From NCBI RefSeq assembly GCF_900890705.1, contig NZ_CAAHFH010000004.1:124001-188000 (forward strand): 64,000 nt of DNA, written 5' to 3'. This stretch comes from Pontiella sulfatireligans. GTDB lineage: Bacteria; Verrucomicrobiota; Kiritimatiellia; Kiritimatiellales; Pontiellaceae. Under the pieces are notes generated by a model. That model was not told the origin of the DNA. It saw nothing but the letters and a program-made list of their open reading frames with translations, and did not search any database. The position numbers and the translations under genes are program-made. Positions 7,436 through 17,694 of this stretch are shown piece by piece (position 1 is the stretch's first letter; every line of letters begins with the position of its first letter).

Positions 7436-9802
7436 CTATTTCTTTTTGTTTTTTTTCTTATTACCCATAGGCTTAGGCTTAACGTATTTCCTGTTGATAA
7501 TATCCTGAGTTTCCTGCTTAACCCCAAGTGCTTGTCCATCCCGTCCGGACCCTTCCCCGTTGTTCAGCGTACTGTTCCAATCCAGATAGTGGGTGCGGGC
7601 CAACAGCTGCGGTTTGTAATGCTTGTCCAGCACGGCGGCATAGGCTTCCCAATGACTTTCGGCTGCTTTGATGTGGTCAATCGATTCTTCGTGCAGTTCT
7701 TTGTATTGGTTGTCGAAATCCGATTCCCGGTAAACCCAGTATTTGGCGGCGCAGCGTTGTTTATCGGCATAATACCGACCGAGCAGCGCCATGCTTTCGA
7801 TGTCCCAGAGGAGATCACGCAATTCGACATTTCCGCCGACTTTCGACTTAAGCCGGGGAAGCGCAGCATCAACGACATCAGCCCAACGGTCCAGATTGTC
7901 TGCAACCTGGAGGGGCGTCAGTTTGTCATCACCGAAGTAGGTATGTTTACCGTTCATGTAGGCTTTGCCCCAAACCGGGATGGAGATGCACGGTTTCTCC
8001 CCTGCCGGCGGCGGATTCTTCAGCTTCTGCGGCAGACGCCTTAACGACTTCTGCCCTTCACCGTAGTAATAGCTGGGGATCGTCAGGAAACCGGTCCTGG
8101 TTTTCCCGCCGTAAATGCACCCTTCCGGAGCCAGCGCGTAGTCCGTGCCTTCATACACTGCCCGGTTGATCTGCGGTACGACTTCGGAAATCGTCTGCCA
8201 GGTGTCATGAAGCAACTCAGCGCTTTGTGAATTCAGACTGAAGCGGTGCTTCAGGGCAGCCGTCCAATAGTCATCGCCCAGTTCGTTGTTGTAGGCCATC
8301 TCACCCCACATCCGGAAGTTATACCAATGCTTGTCGAGCTCGAGCTGACCCTGCAACTCCGGCACGGTGGAATAGAAGACTTTACCCCAGACATAGCCGT
8401 CTGAACCCAGCATGAAACCAGGCGAGTGCTCCAGCGGCATATTCCGGATGAACTGACGGACATAGTCCGGGCTGCCCCAGCGATGCATGAACAGGTCGTC
8501 ATTGCGGAGATTCAGCCAGATTCGGTAGCCTTGTCCCAGCCAGCCGGCTTTAAGGGCACGTTTTTCCCATTCCTGCGGCCGCCTCGATGAATGAATGCGG
8601 CCCACAACATACTTCACACTGACATCAACCGGACCGCCGGTGTACTTGGACGTGAACTGTTCCTCGACATCTTCCATCTCCGTGCTGTGATTGCGCCAGA
8701 TAAAACGAATTTCCCGATCAGGGCGCTCTTTTTGTGCATCCATCACTCCCAGACCATACGTCTTGTAAATAAACGCCTCGGTGGACAGATCACCTTTCAA
8801 CTCTTCATCATCCGTCTCTCCTGCGGCCACCCCAATGGCCGTGATGGCCGGATAGGTCAGCACCAGTTCCTTCACAGCCGCGCGCATATACGCAATAGTC
8901 TTCGGATTGGTCTGATCCGCCTCAATCCCATAATGGCCTTTCGCGCCATGCACGTTAACGTTCCAGTGAAACAGGGTCACTTGGATCCCGCGATCCCCTG
9001 CATGCTTGAACACCTTTGTCCAGTGGGCAATTTTTTCGTCGATGGTCATCTTTTTGACCAATTCAATGGTGCCGTCCTCTGGGGTAAGATGCCCATCTCC
9101 GTTTGTATCAAGGCATCCATCAACCCAGTTGTGCTGCCCTTTCTTCATCATAAAAATTTTGGTGAAATATCGCCCCTTGGACTCGTGATCAAGAGCCCCC
9201 GCCTTGGCTTTATATACATCTTGCGCAGCGCAATCGGGATAATCCGCCAATTTCACCATTTGAGGATACGGATGGCAGGTCCATAGACTCAGCGTATTAT
9301 ACCGGTAACGAGCCAAGCCATCGATATAGGGTTTCCAGAAACCTTCAAAATCCCACATGTTTACAATGTTCTCCTGAGCAGCATCGCCCGAATCGTCATA
9401 GGAGGGATTGCGCACATCCAAGGGGATGTTGAATTTGATTCCGCGTTTTTCCAGAAACGGTTCGCGACTGACGTTTTCGATAGGAAGTCCCAGCTTCAGA
9501 TATTCAGCCACTTCAATACCGCCATACATCGCGCCGTTGGCATCCGAACCGGTTACTTTGATCCCGGCCGATCCAACTCTCTGTATTTGAAATGCTTCCG
9601 GCGATGCACCATCCGGTTTAATCGACAGCGAAACCCGCAGATCTTCACGACCAATCTCTTTTAAGGCCGACGTGATTTCCTGCGCGGCAAACGCCAGTTG
9701 CGGATTGTTGGAATCATATTGAACCGAAGCCGACAGAGAGCCGGGCAAGAGCAGGTTCAACATGCATAGCACACCAAAAAATGATCCCTGTATTTCTTTC
9801 AT
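7436..9802 (-). CDS. Large secreted GH67/GH20-like enzyme, paralogue 2 of 4 (lacks the Ig-like C-terminus)
   Basis: A protein of 788 aa, 23 nt downstream in the map from paralogue 1 and clearly homologous to it. It has a signal peptide (MKEIQGSFFGVLCMLNLLLPGSLSAS) and the N-terminal small domain (LAFAAQEITSALKEIG, GSDANGAMYGGIEVAE). The core has DGLARYRYNTLSLWTCHPYP, Ca-loop-like DTNGDGHLTPED, the acid motif ITAIGVAAGE, FIWRNHSTEM and WLNLRNDDLFMHRWGSPDYV. Unlike the other three it ends soon after the helical region, without the Ig-like and final beta domains, and closes with a Lys-rich tail (GNKKKNKKK). The short form may be a natural variant or the result of a 3' loss. The substrate is unknown. 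Confidence 0.7.
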   Translation of the reverse strand: MKEIQGSFFGVLCMLNLLLPGSLSASVQYDSNNPQLAFAAQEITSALKEIGREDLRVSLSIKPDGASPEAFQIQRVGSAGIKVTGSDANGAMYGGIEVAEYLKLGLPIENVSREPFLEKRGIKFNIPLDVRNPSYDDSGDAAQENIVNMWDFEGFWKPYIDGLARYRYNTLSLWTCHPYPQMVKLADYPDCAAQDVYKAKAGALDHESKGRYFTKIFMMKKGQHNWVDGCLDTNGDGHLTPEDGTIELVKKMTIDEKIAHWTKVFKHAGDRGIQVTLFHWNVNVHGAKGHYGIEADQTNPKTIAYMRAAVKELVLTYPAITAIGVAAGETDDEELKGDLSTEAFIYKTYGLGVMDAQKERPDREIRFIWRNHSTEMEDVEEQFTSKYTGGPVDVSVKYVVGRIHSSRRPQEWEKRALKAGWLGQGYRIWLNLRNDDLFMHRWGSPDYVRQFIRNMPLEHSPGFMLGSDGYVWGKVFYSTVPELQGQLELDKHWYNFRMWGEMAYNNELGDDYWTAALKHRFSLNSQSAELLHDTWQTISEVVPQINRAVYEGTDYALAPEGCIYGGKTRTGFLTIPSYYYGEGQKSLRRLPQKLKNPPPAGEKPCISIPVWGKAYMNGKHTYFGDDKLTPLQVADNLDRWADVVDAALPRLKSKVGGNVELRDLLWDIESMALLGRYYADKQRCAAKYWVYRESDFDNQYKELHEESIDHIKAAESHWEAYAAVLDKHYKPQLLARTHYLDWNSTLNNGEGSGRDGQALGVKQETQDIINRKYVKPKPMGNKKKNKKK

Positions 9803-9848
9803 ATTATCCTATTTGTTATACTAACCTGTTGCATTCGATGGAGATGAT

Positions 9849-12800
9849 TTATTTTGAGGGCAGGCGGTTTTTAAAACGCCCTTCCCAGAACTTCCAGTCG
9901 GGTTTTTCCGACCAGATCAAAGCCGGCTTGCCGTTGCGTGTGCCATAGATGGCGAAATTCTTATCCCGCGTGATGACAAACTGGTACGGTCCCTTGAACC
10001 CTTTCTCGGAAGGAAGCAAACCCTTGAGCACCTGTTCATTGCGGTCGTAACCGCGCGACGACCACAATACGCTGACCGGCTCGACTAAGTTGTACGTGGT
10101 CACCACACCATCCTTGAATTCACAGCGCCGCGGCCCCTGCCCGACCTTGTCGGCTTTGGAGTAGGAGCGGATGATCGAGACCCCGTAGAAGTGGTCGCGT
10201 ACAACAAGCTTGCCACCCGCATCAAACTGGAACGTCACACCGATGCCATCATAGGACTTTTGGTAAATCTGCTTCTTACGTTCCTCATCGTTTTCGCCGT
10301 TGCCGGAATGAAACTCCTGTCCGTCAGTCATCAGCACCGCATAGGGCTCGAGCTTCCAGTCCTCCTTGTCGCCGGGATTTTTGCCAACCTGAACGTAGAC
10401 CTCTTTCTCCGTCACAAAGCCTTCCTGGTCGACCGCGACCGCACGCAGGCTGTACCAGTCTTCCTTCAGCCCGTTAAGCTCGTTGTGGTCGGCAGCGGTC
10501 CAGACCGGCGTGGCCTGGGTTGCGGCGTCTCCAACGAGAATGCCATTCAAGTATAACCGGACACTATGTAAACCGGCCGCCGCAGTCACGTCGAGCGCGA
10601 CATCGAGGTTGTGCCCCGTAGAGAAGCTTGTGTCATCGGTGAGCCCGGTGAACGCGATGGTTGGCAGCGCACCCTCCCCCTTAATAGCAGCAACTTCACC
10701 TTCCACGTCTTTCAGACGTTCATACCAGCGGAACCAGTCGGTTTTGGCATGTAGCGAGGTGTTGTAGTGGGATTCAAGAACATCAGCATAGGCCTGCCAG
10801 TGGTCGCGTGACTGTTCGATGGCATCCACGGCCAGCTGGTGGCGGCTCTTGTCCTTCCATCCACCGAGGCGGTACACTTTTAAATGAGAGGCGGCGCGTT
10901 GTTTATCCGCATAATACTGCCCCAGGCGGGCCATGCTCTCCATATCCAGCAGTACGTCGCGCAACTCGGCATCGTCGCCGACTTGCTTTTTCAAAGTAAG
11001 CAGAGCAGTCAGGGCCGCCTCGGCATAGCTATCGAGCTGGTCTGCCACTTCAAGCGGAGTGAGCTTGTCGCCGAAATCGGCGTCCCCGCCAGCCACCACC
11101 TGGGAGGCCCAGTCGTTGACCGATACGCAGTGCTGTTCGCCGGCTGGGGGATTCTTACGCAGGATCATCGGCGGTCGTGCGAGATAGTAGCTATCGACCG
11201 AAAGAAACGCTTTGCCTTCCTGACACATTTCCGGTGCAAACGAACCGTCGGTCGGCGCCCATACCGAACGGTTGAGCTGCGGCACCACCTCTGAAACCGT
11301 TTCCCATGCGTTAAACAGCAGGTCTACATCGACACCTGGATAGCGATGTTTCAGCACGGCTTTCCAGTAATTATCATCGAGATCGAGGGTATAGGCCATC
11401 TCGCCGAGCATGCGGAAATTGTACCAGTGTTTTTCGATCTCCAGCTGGCCCGAAAGTTCAGGCACTTTAGAGATAAACTCTTTGCCCCAGAAGTACCCGT
11501 CCGAGCCCATGTAGAACCCGCGGATAGACTCGTGCGGGAAGTTGCGAATCAACTCGCGCAGGAAATCCGGGCTGCCGAAGCGGTGCATAAATAAGTCGTC
11601 ATTGCGCAGGTTGAGCCAGACCTTATATCCCGCTTCGAGCCAACCATCACCATCCATGCGTTTCTCCCACTCCTGCGGGCGACGCGAGGAGTACATGTGT
11701 GCCACCGCATATTTGACGCTGGTATCCAATACACCACCATCATAGTCGGCCATGACCTCGTTGACCCACTCGCACTCGCTGCCGTGGCGGCGGAAGATAA
11801 ACCGGATATCGCGATCAACCCAGCGCGGGTCCTGCTTTGCGTCGAGCACCGCCTGGGCGTAGGTTTTACGGATAAACCACTCGGTCGAATCCGGCGAACC
11901 GTCGAGCTCACGTCGATCATTCTCGCCCGACGTGACGCCAATGCCTTTGACCTGCGGATAGGTCAGCAGCGCCTCTTTAACACTCTCTCGCACGAAGTCG
12001 ATGGTCTTGGGATTGGACTGGTCTTCGGTGATGCCATACTTGCCTCTCGCTTCACTGACGAACACGGTCCAGCTGAACAGGCAGATCTCGATGCCGCGAT
12101 CCTCCGCATGCTGGAATACCTTCTTCCAGTGCTCGACCTTTTCGTCGATGGTTATTTTTTTGACCAGCTCGATGGTTCCGTCCTCCATGGTGAGGTAGCC
12201 ATCATGGTTTTTATCCATGTCTTCAAACTTGTTTGAGATGCCGGGAACGAGGTACTCCTCCTTGAGCCGGTAGACATCGTCGAGCGAGGCGTCTTCATAC
12301 CCCGGCACTTTGGCCATGTGCACATAAGGATGCGTGGTCCACAGGCTGAGCAGGTTATAGCGGTAGCGGGCAAGGTCATCCAGATAGGGAACCCAAAAGC
12401 CTTCATAATCCCAGATGTTAACGATATTGATCTGCGCCGCGGTCCCCTTGTCGCAGTATGATGGTGCCCGGACGTCGATCGGCAGATTGCTCTTGATGCC
12501 GCGCTTCTCAACAAAAGGCTGGCGGGATACATTTTTGATCGGCAGCCCCATCTTTAAATAATTAGCCACTTCGATTCCGCCATACATCGCGCCGTTGGCA
12601 TCCGAGCCAGTTACCTCGATGACTGACCCGCTGGTTTTAATCTGAAATGCTTCCGGAGTATCCGCATCCGGCTTAATCACCAGCGAAACCGGCAGGTTCT
12701 CCCTGCCCGCCTCCTTTAAAGCAGCGTTAATTTCCTGTGCCGCAAAAACCACCTGAGGAATCTGTGCATCATACTTAACCGAAGCCTTGAGAACGCCGGG

Positions 12801-12860
12801 AAAAAGAAGTCCCAGAGCGCATGCACGCACGAGTAATAAACACGGTATTTTATTCATCAT
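9849..12860 (-). CDS. Large secreted GH67/GH20-like enzyme, paralogue 3 of 4
   Basis: A protein of 1003 aa with signal peptide (MMNKIPCLLLVRACALGLLF) and the same plan as its neighbours: small N-terminal domain with GSDANGAMYGGIEVA, core with DDLARYRYNLLSLWTTHPY, Ca-loop-like DKNHDGYLTMED, acid motif VKGIGVTSGEND, FIFRRHGSE and WLNLRNDDLFMHRFGSPDFL. The C-terminus holds an Ig-like domain (VRLYLNGILVG) and a beta-rich end domain. Its start overlaps the sulfatase stop by one base (TAATG) with a second ATG directly after, which indicates translational coupling to that sulfatase. It is closest to paralogue 4 in the motifs around the acid residue (SGENDRREL against SGEDDRREL). Confidence 0.7.
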   Translation of the reverse strand: MMNKIPCLLLVRACALGLLFPGVLKASVKYDAQIPQVVFAAQEINAALKEAGRENLPVSLVIKPDADTPEAFQIKTSGSVIEVTGSDANGAMYGGIEVANYLKMGLPIKNVSRQPFVEKRGIKSNLPIDVRAPSYCDKGTAAQINIVNIWDYEGFWVPYLDDLARYRYNLLSLWTTHPYVHMAKVPGYEDASLDDVYRLKEEYLVPGISNKFEDMDKNHDGYLTMEDGTIELVKKITIDEKVEHWKKVFQHAEDRGIEICLFSWTVFVSEARGKYGITEDQSNPKTIDFVRESVKEALLTYPQVKGIGVTSGENDRRELDGSPDSTEWFIRKTYAQAVLDAKQDPRWVDRDIRFIFRRHGSECEWVNEVMADYDGGVLDTSVKYAVAHMYSSRRPQEWEKRMDGDGWLEAGYKVWLNLRNDDLFMHRFGSPDFLRELIRNFPHESIRGFYMGSDGYFWGKEFISKVPELSGQLEIEKHWYNFRMLGEMAYTLDLDDNYWKAVLKHRYPGVDVDLLFNAWETVSEVVPQLNRSVWAPTDGSFAPEMCQEGKAFLSVDSYYLARPPMILRKNPPAGEQHCVSVNDWASQVVAGGDADFGDKLTPLEVADQLDSYAEAALTALLTLKKQVGDDAELRDVLLDMESMARLGQYYADKQRAASHLKVYRLGGWKDKSRHQLAVDAIEQSRDHWQAYADVLESHYNTSLHAKTDWFRWYERLKDVEGEVAAIKGEGALPTIAFTGLTDDTSFSTGHNLDVALDVTAAAGLHSVRLYLNGILVGDAATQATPVWTAADHNELNGLKEDWYSLRAVAVDQEGFVTEKEVYVQVGKNPGDKEDWKLEPYAVLMTDGQEFHSGNGENDEERKKQIYQKSYDGIGVTFQFDAGGKLVVRDHFYGVSIIRSYSKADKVGQGPRRCEFKDGVVTTYNLVEPVSVLWSSRGYDRNEQVLKGLLPSEKGFKGPYQFVITRDKNFAIYGTRNGKPALIWSEKPDWKFWEGRFKNRLPSK

Positions 12861-14431
12861 TAGATTTCATCCTGTTCGAGCGGACGCTGGCCTTCGAACG
12901 GGCCCCACAACAACCGTTTATCCGTATTCTTGTCTTTTTTGTAGGCCGCGGGATCATAGTTGGAATTTTCCTTGGGGAACCGGGCGCCGACCTCTTTAAG
13001 ATAATCCATCATTTCGCCGAATAGCCGATTGTGTGTTTCCGGATTCTGTTTAGCGATATTGCTCACTTCTCCGGGATCCTGTGAAAGGTCGAACAGCATT
13101 GGAATATCGGGGCGTTCATAAAAATGCATTACCTTATACGAACCGGAAACAATGGCCGAATGCGGTACCGCTTCGCGATAATGCGGATAATGGAAATACA
13201 GGTTGCGGTTCAGGAAGTCCTCATCCGGCTTTTTACCTTTCATGTAATCGACCAGGCTGACCCCATCGATGTCCTGCAAGGTGGAAGGATCGCCCCCTGC
13301 CCAGTCGTAAAACGTGGGAAGGAAGTCATAGTTAACGACGTTTCCGTTAAAGACGGAACCGCTTTTGATCCCGGGTCCTTTAACAATCATGGGCACCCGA
13401 ATACCGCCATTCCATGCCCACCACTTCCTTGCATGCAACGGTTGCTTCATACCGGGTTGGAGCTGGAGTTCTTCGTGACGGTAGCCGTTGTCGGACACCA
13501 CGACAATATAGGTGTTGTCATATACACCCAGTGCTTTCAGCTTGTCCACTACGGCGCCGATCCGTCCATCGAGGTCTTCCCCCATCGCCAACCAGTTGGC
13601 AGGACAATTTTTGCGTGTGATCTTTTCCGGATCCTGATTGTTCTTCTTATACCACGCCTGTACCAACGGATCCTTTAGATATTTCTGACGGGTCACATCG
13701 AGGCATTCCCGGCCGGAGTGCATGGCATAGTGGGATATCTGGCAGTAAAATGGCTTACCCGCCTGCACCTGGTCTTCCATAAAATCCATAGCCTTGTCGG
13801 TTATGCTGAACATGAGTTTGGGATCAGAAAGATCCTTTGGCAGGTACTTCGGCTTCGGTTCGCCTTTCTTCAAGCCGGTCGTCAGCGTATTGCCTTCGCT
13901 ATTGGTGGTTTCTCCATCATGTACCGCATAGCCGTGTTTCCCGGGATCGCTGTACATGTGCCATTTACCCAAATGGGCACTGACATACCCCATCGGCTGC
14001 AGGGCCTCGGCGATGGTCGTGGCCTCTTCGTCGAGCTGCGTATCGGACACATTCGGAAGCATCGGCATTTTTGAATATTCCGGACGCATGTCGTAGTACT
14101 CATCCTTAACCTTCCCGAGCACCACCGTGTAACCGCTGTGCGGACAGGACTGCCCCGTTTGCAGACTCACGCGGGCCGGCGCACACTGCGGCGATCCATA
14201 GGCATGGGTAAACTTCATCCCCTGCTTCGCCAGCTTTTCCAGATTCGGCATCTGCAGCGCGGGCATTTTGGAATTCGCCATCGACTCATTCATCGCGATC
14301 GGCGATCCATTCCATGCCCAGTCGTCGATATAGATCATGACAATATTCGGTTTGGTCTGTGCGGCCAGACCGCTAGCGGAAACTATTCCGCAGAGTGTCC
14401 ATAATGTGAGTTGCTTCATATGCTTCATCAT
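12860..14431 (-). CDS. Secreted S1-type sulfatase between paralogues 3 and 4
   Basis: A protein of 523 aa with signal peptide (MMKHMKQLTLWTLCGIVSASGLAAQ). It has the metal-binding KPNIVMIYIDDWAWNG and the formylglycine motif CAPARVSLQTG with Cys83; the fourth position is Ala rather than the usual Ser or Thr, still within C-x-P-x-R. VVSDNGYRHEE carries the conserved Asp-Asn. The start overlaps the stop of paralogue 4 as ATGA, and its own stop overlaps the start of paralogue 3, so the three genes form a tightly coupled unit. Its sequence resembles the sulfatase module of the giant fusion at 31163-35617 (both have GSPQC and DDWAW), suggesting the same subfamily and a related substrate. Confidence 0.92.
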   Translation of the reverse strand: MMKHMKQLTLWTLCGIVSASGLAAQTKPNIVMIYIDDWAWNGSPIAMNESMANSKMPALQMPNLEKLAKQGMKFTHAYGSPQCAPARVSLQTGQSCPHSGYTVVLGKVKDEYYDMRPEYSKMPMLPNVSDTQLDEEATTIAEALQPMGYVSAHLGKWHMYSDPGKHGYAVHDGETTNSEGNTLTTGLKKGEPKPKYLPKDLSDPKLMFSITDKAMDFMEDQVQAGKPFYCQISHYAMHSGRECLDVTRQKYLKDPLVQAWYKKNNQDPEKITRKNCPANWLAMGEDLDGRIGAVVDKLKALGVYDNTYIVVVSDNGYRHEELQLQPGMKQPLHARKWWAWNGGIRVPMIVKGPGIKSGSVFNGNVVNYDFLPTFYDWAGGDPSTLQDIDGVSLVDYMKGKKPDEDFLNRNLYFHYPHYREAVPHSAIVSGSYKVMHFYERPDIPMLFDLSQDPGEVSNIAKQNPETHNRLFGEMMDYLKEVGARFPKENSNYDPAAYKKDKNTDKRLLWGPFEGQRPLEQDEI

Positions 14432-17400
14432 TTTTTGTATACCTCGCCATAGAAAGCTTTGTAGGGGGCATCGAGTTTAAAGAGGAGGTCGTCGACGTTC
14501 TTCAGCGACGCCATATAGTCCTTCTTTGCAGCCTTCAACGCGACTTTGTCGCCGGATACTTTAACCGCTTCAATCTTCCCCTTGAGTGCCGTGGATTCAT
14601 TCCACAATGCCATCACGTCAGGGTTCTTCTTAAATTTTTTAACGACGTCTCTTCTGAGATCCCTCAATTCATCTTCCAGGCTCTCCTGATCCCGCGGCTG
14701 TCCTGGTTTGGGAGCCGACTTGACCGCTGACATCTTCCGTGCGAACTGACCCGTCCAGTCTTCGTAGTCGGGATCCATAAACCAGGCAATCTGGCGCGTT
14801 CCGTTTTTCATGCCGGTGATTGCCAGTTTTTTGCCCCGCGTAACCACAAACTCGAAGGGTGCATCATACCCACTTTCCGCGGGGGCCTTACGTTTGAAGG
14901 CCTGCTTATCGGCATCCCACGTTCTGGATGACCAGAGCACACTCACCGGTTCCACCAGATTAAGTGTGGAGACCGCGCCGTCCTTGAACTCGCAACGCCG
15001 CGGGCCGGGATCAACCTTTGAACGGGATTTGAAAAGATTGATCCCAAGGAAATCATCCCTGATTTTCATTTTACCGGTGTTATCGAACTGGAAGGAGGCT
15101 TCCAACTTTTTCCATTTTTCTTTTACCTGATCGTTTTGAATCTGCTTTTCCGTCCTACCGTGACCGGCAGTGAATTCCTCCCCATCGCTTAGAATCACGG
15201 CATAGGTCTCAAACTTCCAGTCATCCTTTTCCGCCGAATCATTCCCCACATTGATATAAATTTCCTTGCGGGTCACAAAGCCGTTCTGATCCACCGCAAC
15301 CGCTTCAAGGCTATACCAATCTTTCAGCAAGTTTTTCAACAGATCATCCGTGGAGCCGCTCCAGATAGTACGCTGCGGTCCTTTTCCACTATTCAGCACC
15401 AGCCCGTTGAGGTAGAGCTTCACCTTGTCGATCCCGTTCGCGGCGGTCGCATTGACCTGCACTTCAAGGCTGGTGCCGACGTTGAACGTGTCGCCGTCCT
15501 GCAGGCCGACAAATTCAATGACCGGAAGCGCGCCCTCCCCTTTGATCCGAACGACTTCGGCCTCGACCTGCGCGAGCGTATCGTACCAACGGAACCAACC
15601 GGTCTTGGCATGCAGCGAGGTTTTGTAATGCGACTCCAGCACATCCGCATAGTCTTTCCAATGGTTGGAAGCATCCTCAATGTGCTTTACAGCGGCATCG
15701 TGATATTTTTTCTCCTGATGTTTCCCTAATCGGTACACCTTGAGATTAGCGGCGCAGCGTTGTTTGTCGGCATAATACTGCCCGAGATACGCCATACTTC
15801 TGATATCTAACAGCAGGTCATTCAATTCCGCGTTATCACCCGCCTGTTTTTCCAATGCGGGGAGCGCATCGAGTGCAACCTGCGCATAGCCATCCAGATT
15901 ATCGGCAACTTCTAACGGGGTAAGTCGGTTATTGGGATCCGCATTTTCACCCGCCACGATTTTCTCCGCCCATTGCGGCACAGAAATGCAGGGTTGTTCG
16001 CCCTTTGGCGGAGGCGTGCGCATTTTCATCGACCGGCGGTCGAAATAATAATTATCCATGCTCAGGAACGAATCCCCCTGAGACATTTCCGGCGCGAAGT
16101 CCCCATCGGTCGACGCCCAGACCGAACGGTTCAGCTGCGGAACGACTTCTGACACACGTTCCCATGCGTGGAAAAGAAGGTTGGCATCCACGGATGGGAA
16201 GCGATGTTTCAGAACGGCTTTCCAATAGTCATCATCCAGCTCGTTGTTATAGGCCATTTCGCCGAACATGCGGAAGTTGTACCAATGTTTGTCGATCTCC
16301 AGTTGCCCCGCCAGCTCGGGATTCTTCGAAATAAATTCGCGTCCCCAGAAATAACCGTCTGATCCCATATAAAATCCACGGATATGTTCGTGCGGCATGT
16401 TTTTAATAAACTCGCGCACATAATCCGGACTGCCCCAGCGGTGCATGAAAATGTCGTCGTTACGCAGATTGAGCCAGACCTTGTAATCCTGCAGCCAGCC
16501 GTCGCCTTCCATGCGGCTTTCCCACTCCATCGGCCTGCGTGAAGAATACATATGAGCTACTGAATACTTTGTACTGGTATCCATCACACCGCCCGTATAA
16601 TTCTTCATGGCCTCTTTCGCCCATGGATATTCGGAGCCATGCCTGCGCCATATAAAACGGAAATCGCGATCTTTCCAACGCGAGTCCGCCTGCGCATCCA
16701 TGATACCTTTACCGTAGGTCTTGAAGATATAATTTTCCGTCGAGTCCGGCGTATTATCCAGTTCGCGACGATCATCTTCACCAGAGGTAATGCCGATCCC
16801 TTTAATCTGCGGATAGGTCAACAGCAGCTCTTTCACGCTGGCGCGCACATAGGCGATGGTTTTGGGATTGGTCTGATCCGGCGTGATGCCGTATTTCCCT
16901 TCCGATCCATTCACATAGACATCCCAGTGGAACAGGAAGATATCAATGCCGCGATCTTCCGCATATTGGAAAACCTGTTTCCAATGCGCGATCTTTTCAT
17001 CAACGGAGATCCGTTTAACCAGCGTCATAGTTCCGTCTTCAGGCGTGACCTCGCCATCCCCATTGGCATCCAGGTCCGGCCGGATTTTCCCATCAAACTT
17101 GGGATGCAGAATTTCTTCCTTCACGCGGCAGACATCTTCCATGGCGCAGTCTTCGTAGCCAGGCACGCGGACCAGATTCGGATGACCATGGGTGCTCCAC
17201 AAACTCAGCACGTTATACCGATAGCGCGCCAGATCATCAAAGTACGGTTTCCAGAATCCTTCGAAATCCCAGATGTTCACAATGTTGTTCTGCGCGGCCG
17301 TGCCCTTATCGCAATAGGAAGGCGTTCGACAGTCCCACGGAATATTCATCTTAATCCCGCGCTTTTTCACCAGGGGTGTGCGGCTGACATTTTCAAGAGG

Positions 17401-17694
17401 AAGTCCCAGCTTGAGCGCTTCAGCCACTTCGATACCGCCATACATTGCGCCGTTTGCATCCGCCCCTGTCACCTCAATGGTATTTTCAGCAACCCGAATC
17501 TGAAATCCTTCTGGGTTTGTTGCATCGAACTTGATCGTCAGCATTACCTGCAGGTTTTCTTTCCCCGTTTCTTTAAGCGCCTCATTGATTTCCTGCGTCG
17601 CAAACACCAACGGAGGCACGCTGGCATCATGAGTCACCGCAGCCTCTGCGAGAGTGAGGCCGGCCAGGACAAATAAATAAACTATTTGTTTCAT
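14428..17694 (-). CDS. Large secreted GH67/GH20-like enzyme, paralogue 4 of 4 (longest)
   Basis: A protein of 1088 aa with signal peptide MKQIVYLFVLAGLTLAEAA. It shares the whole plan: small N-terminal domain (GADANGAMYGGIEVAE), DDLARYRYNVLSLWSTHGHP, Ca-loop-like DANGDGEVTPED, acid motif IKGIGITSGEDD, FIWRRHGSE and WLNLRNDDIFMHRWGSPDYV, then an Ig-like domain (VKLYLNGLVLN) and a beta domain. It alone has an extra C-terminal segment of about 90 residues, rich in Lys and Glu and probably helical (DELRDLRRDVVKKFKK). It is the first gene of the coupled unit with the sulfatase and paralogue 3, after a 315-bp gap that may hold the promoter. Confidence 0.7.
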   Translation of the reverse strand: MKQIVYLFVLAGLTLAEAAVTHDASVPPLVFATQEINEALKETGKENLQVMLTIKFDATNPEGFQIRVAENTIEVTGADANGAMYGGIEVAEALKLGLPLENVSRTPLVKKRGIKMNIPWDCRTPSYCDKGTAAQNNIVNIWDFEGFWKPYFDDLARYRYNVLSLWSTHGHPNLVRVPGYEDCAMEDVCRVKEEILHPKFDGKIRPDLDANGDGEVTPEDGTMTLVKRISVDEKIAHWKQVFQYAEDRGIDIFLFHWDVYVNGSEGKYGITPDQTNPKTIAYVRASVKELLLTYPQIKGIGITSGEDDRRELDNTPDSTENYIFKTYGKGIMDAQADSRWKDRDFRFIWRRHGSEYPWAKEAMKNYTGGVMDTSTKYSVAHMYSSRRPMEWESRMEGDGWLQDYKVWLNLRNDDIFMHRWGSPDYVREFIKNMPHEHIRGFYMGSDGYFWGREFISKNPELAGQLEIDKHWYNFRMFGEMAYNNELDDDYWKAVLKHRFPSVDANLLFHAWERVSEVVPQLNRSVWASTDGDFAPEMSQGDSFLSMDNYYFDRRSMKMRTPPPKGEQPCISVPQWAEKIVAGENADPNNRLTPLEVADNLDGYAQVALDALPALEKQAGDNAELNDLLLDIRSMAYLGQYYADKQRCAANLKVYRLGKHQEKKYHDAAVKHIEDASNHWKDYADVLESHYKTSLHAKTGWFRWYDTLAQVEAEVVRIKGEGALPVIEFVGLQDGDTFNVGTSLEVQVNATAANGIDKVKLYLNGLVLNSGKGPQRTIWSGSTDDLLKNLLKDWYSLEAVAVDQNGFVTRKEIYINVGNDSAEKDDWKFETYAVILSDGEEFTAGHGRTEKQIQNDQVKEKWKKLEASFQFDNTGKMKIRDDFLGINLFKSRSKVDPGPRRCEFKDGAVSTLNLVEPVSVLWSSRTWDADKQAFKRKAPAESGYDAPFEFVVTRGKKLAITGMKNGTRQIAWFMDPDYEDWTGQFARKMSAVKSAPKPGQPRDQESLEDELRDLRRDVVKKFKKNPDVMALWNESTALKGKIEAVKVSGDKVALKAAKKDYMASLKNVDDLLFKLDAPYKAFYGEVYKK
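15656..15670. repeat. TTCCA-N5-TGGAA palindrome, copy 5 (exact)
   Basis: TTCCAATGGTTGGAA within paralogue 4 (Ala-Ser-Asn-His-Trp-Lys), at the position matching copy 4 in paralogue 1. Confidence 0.9.
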
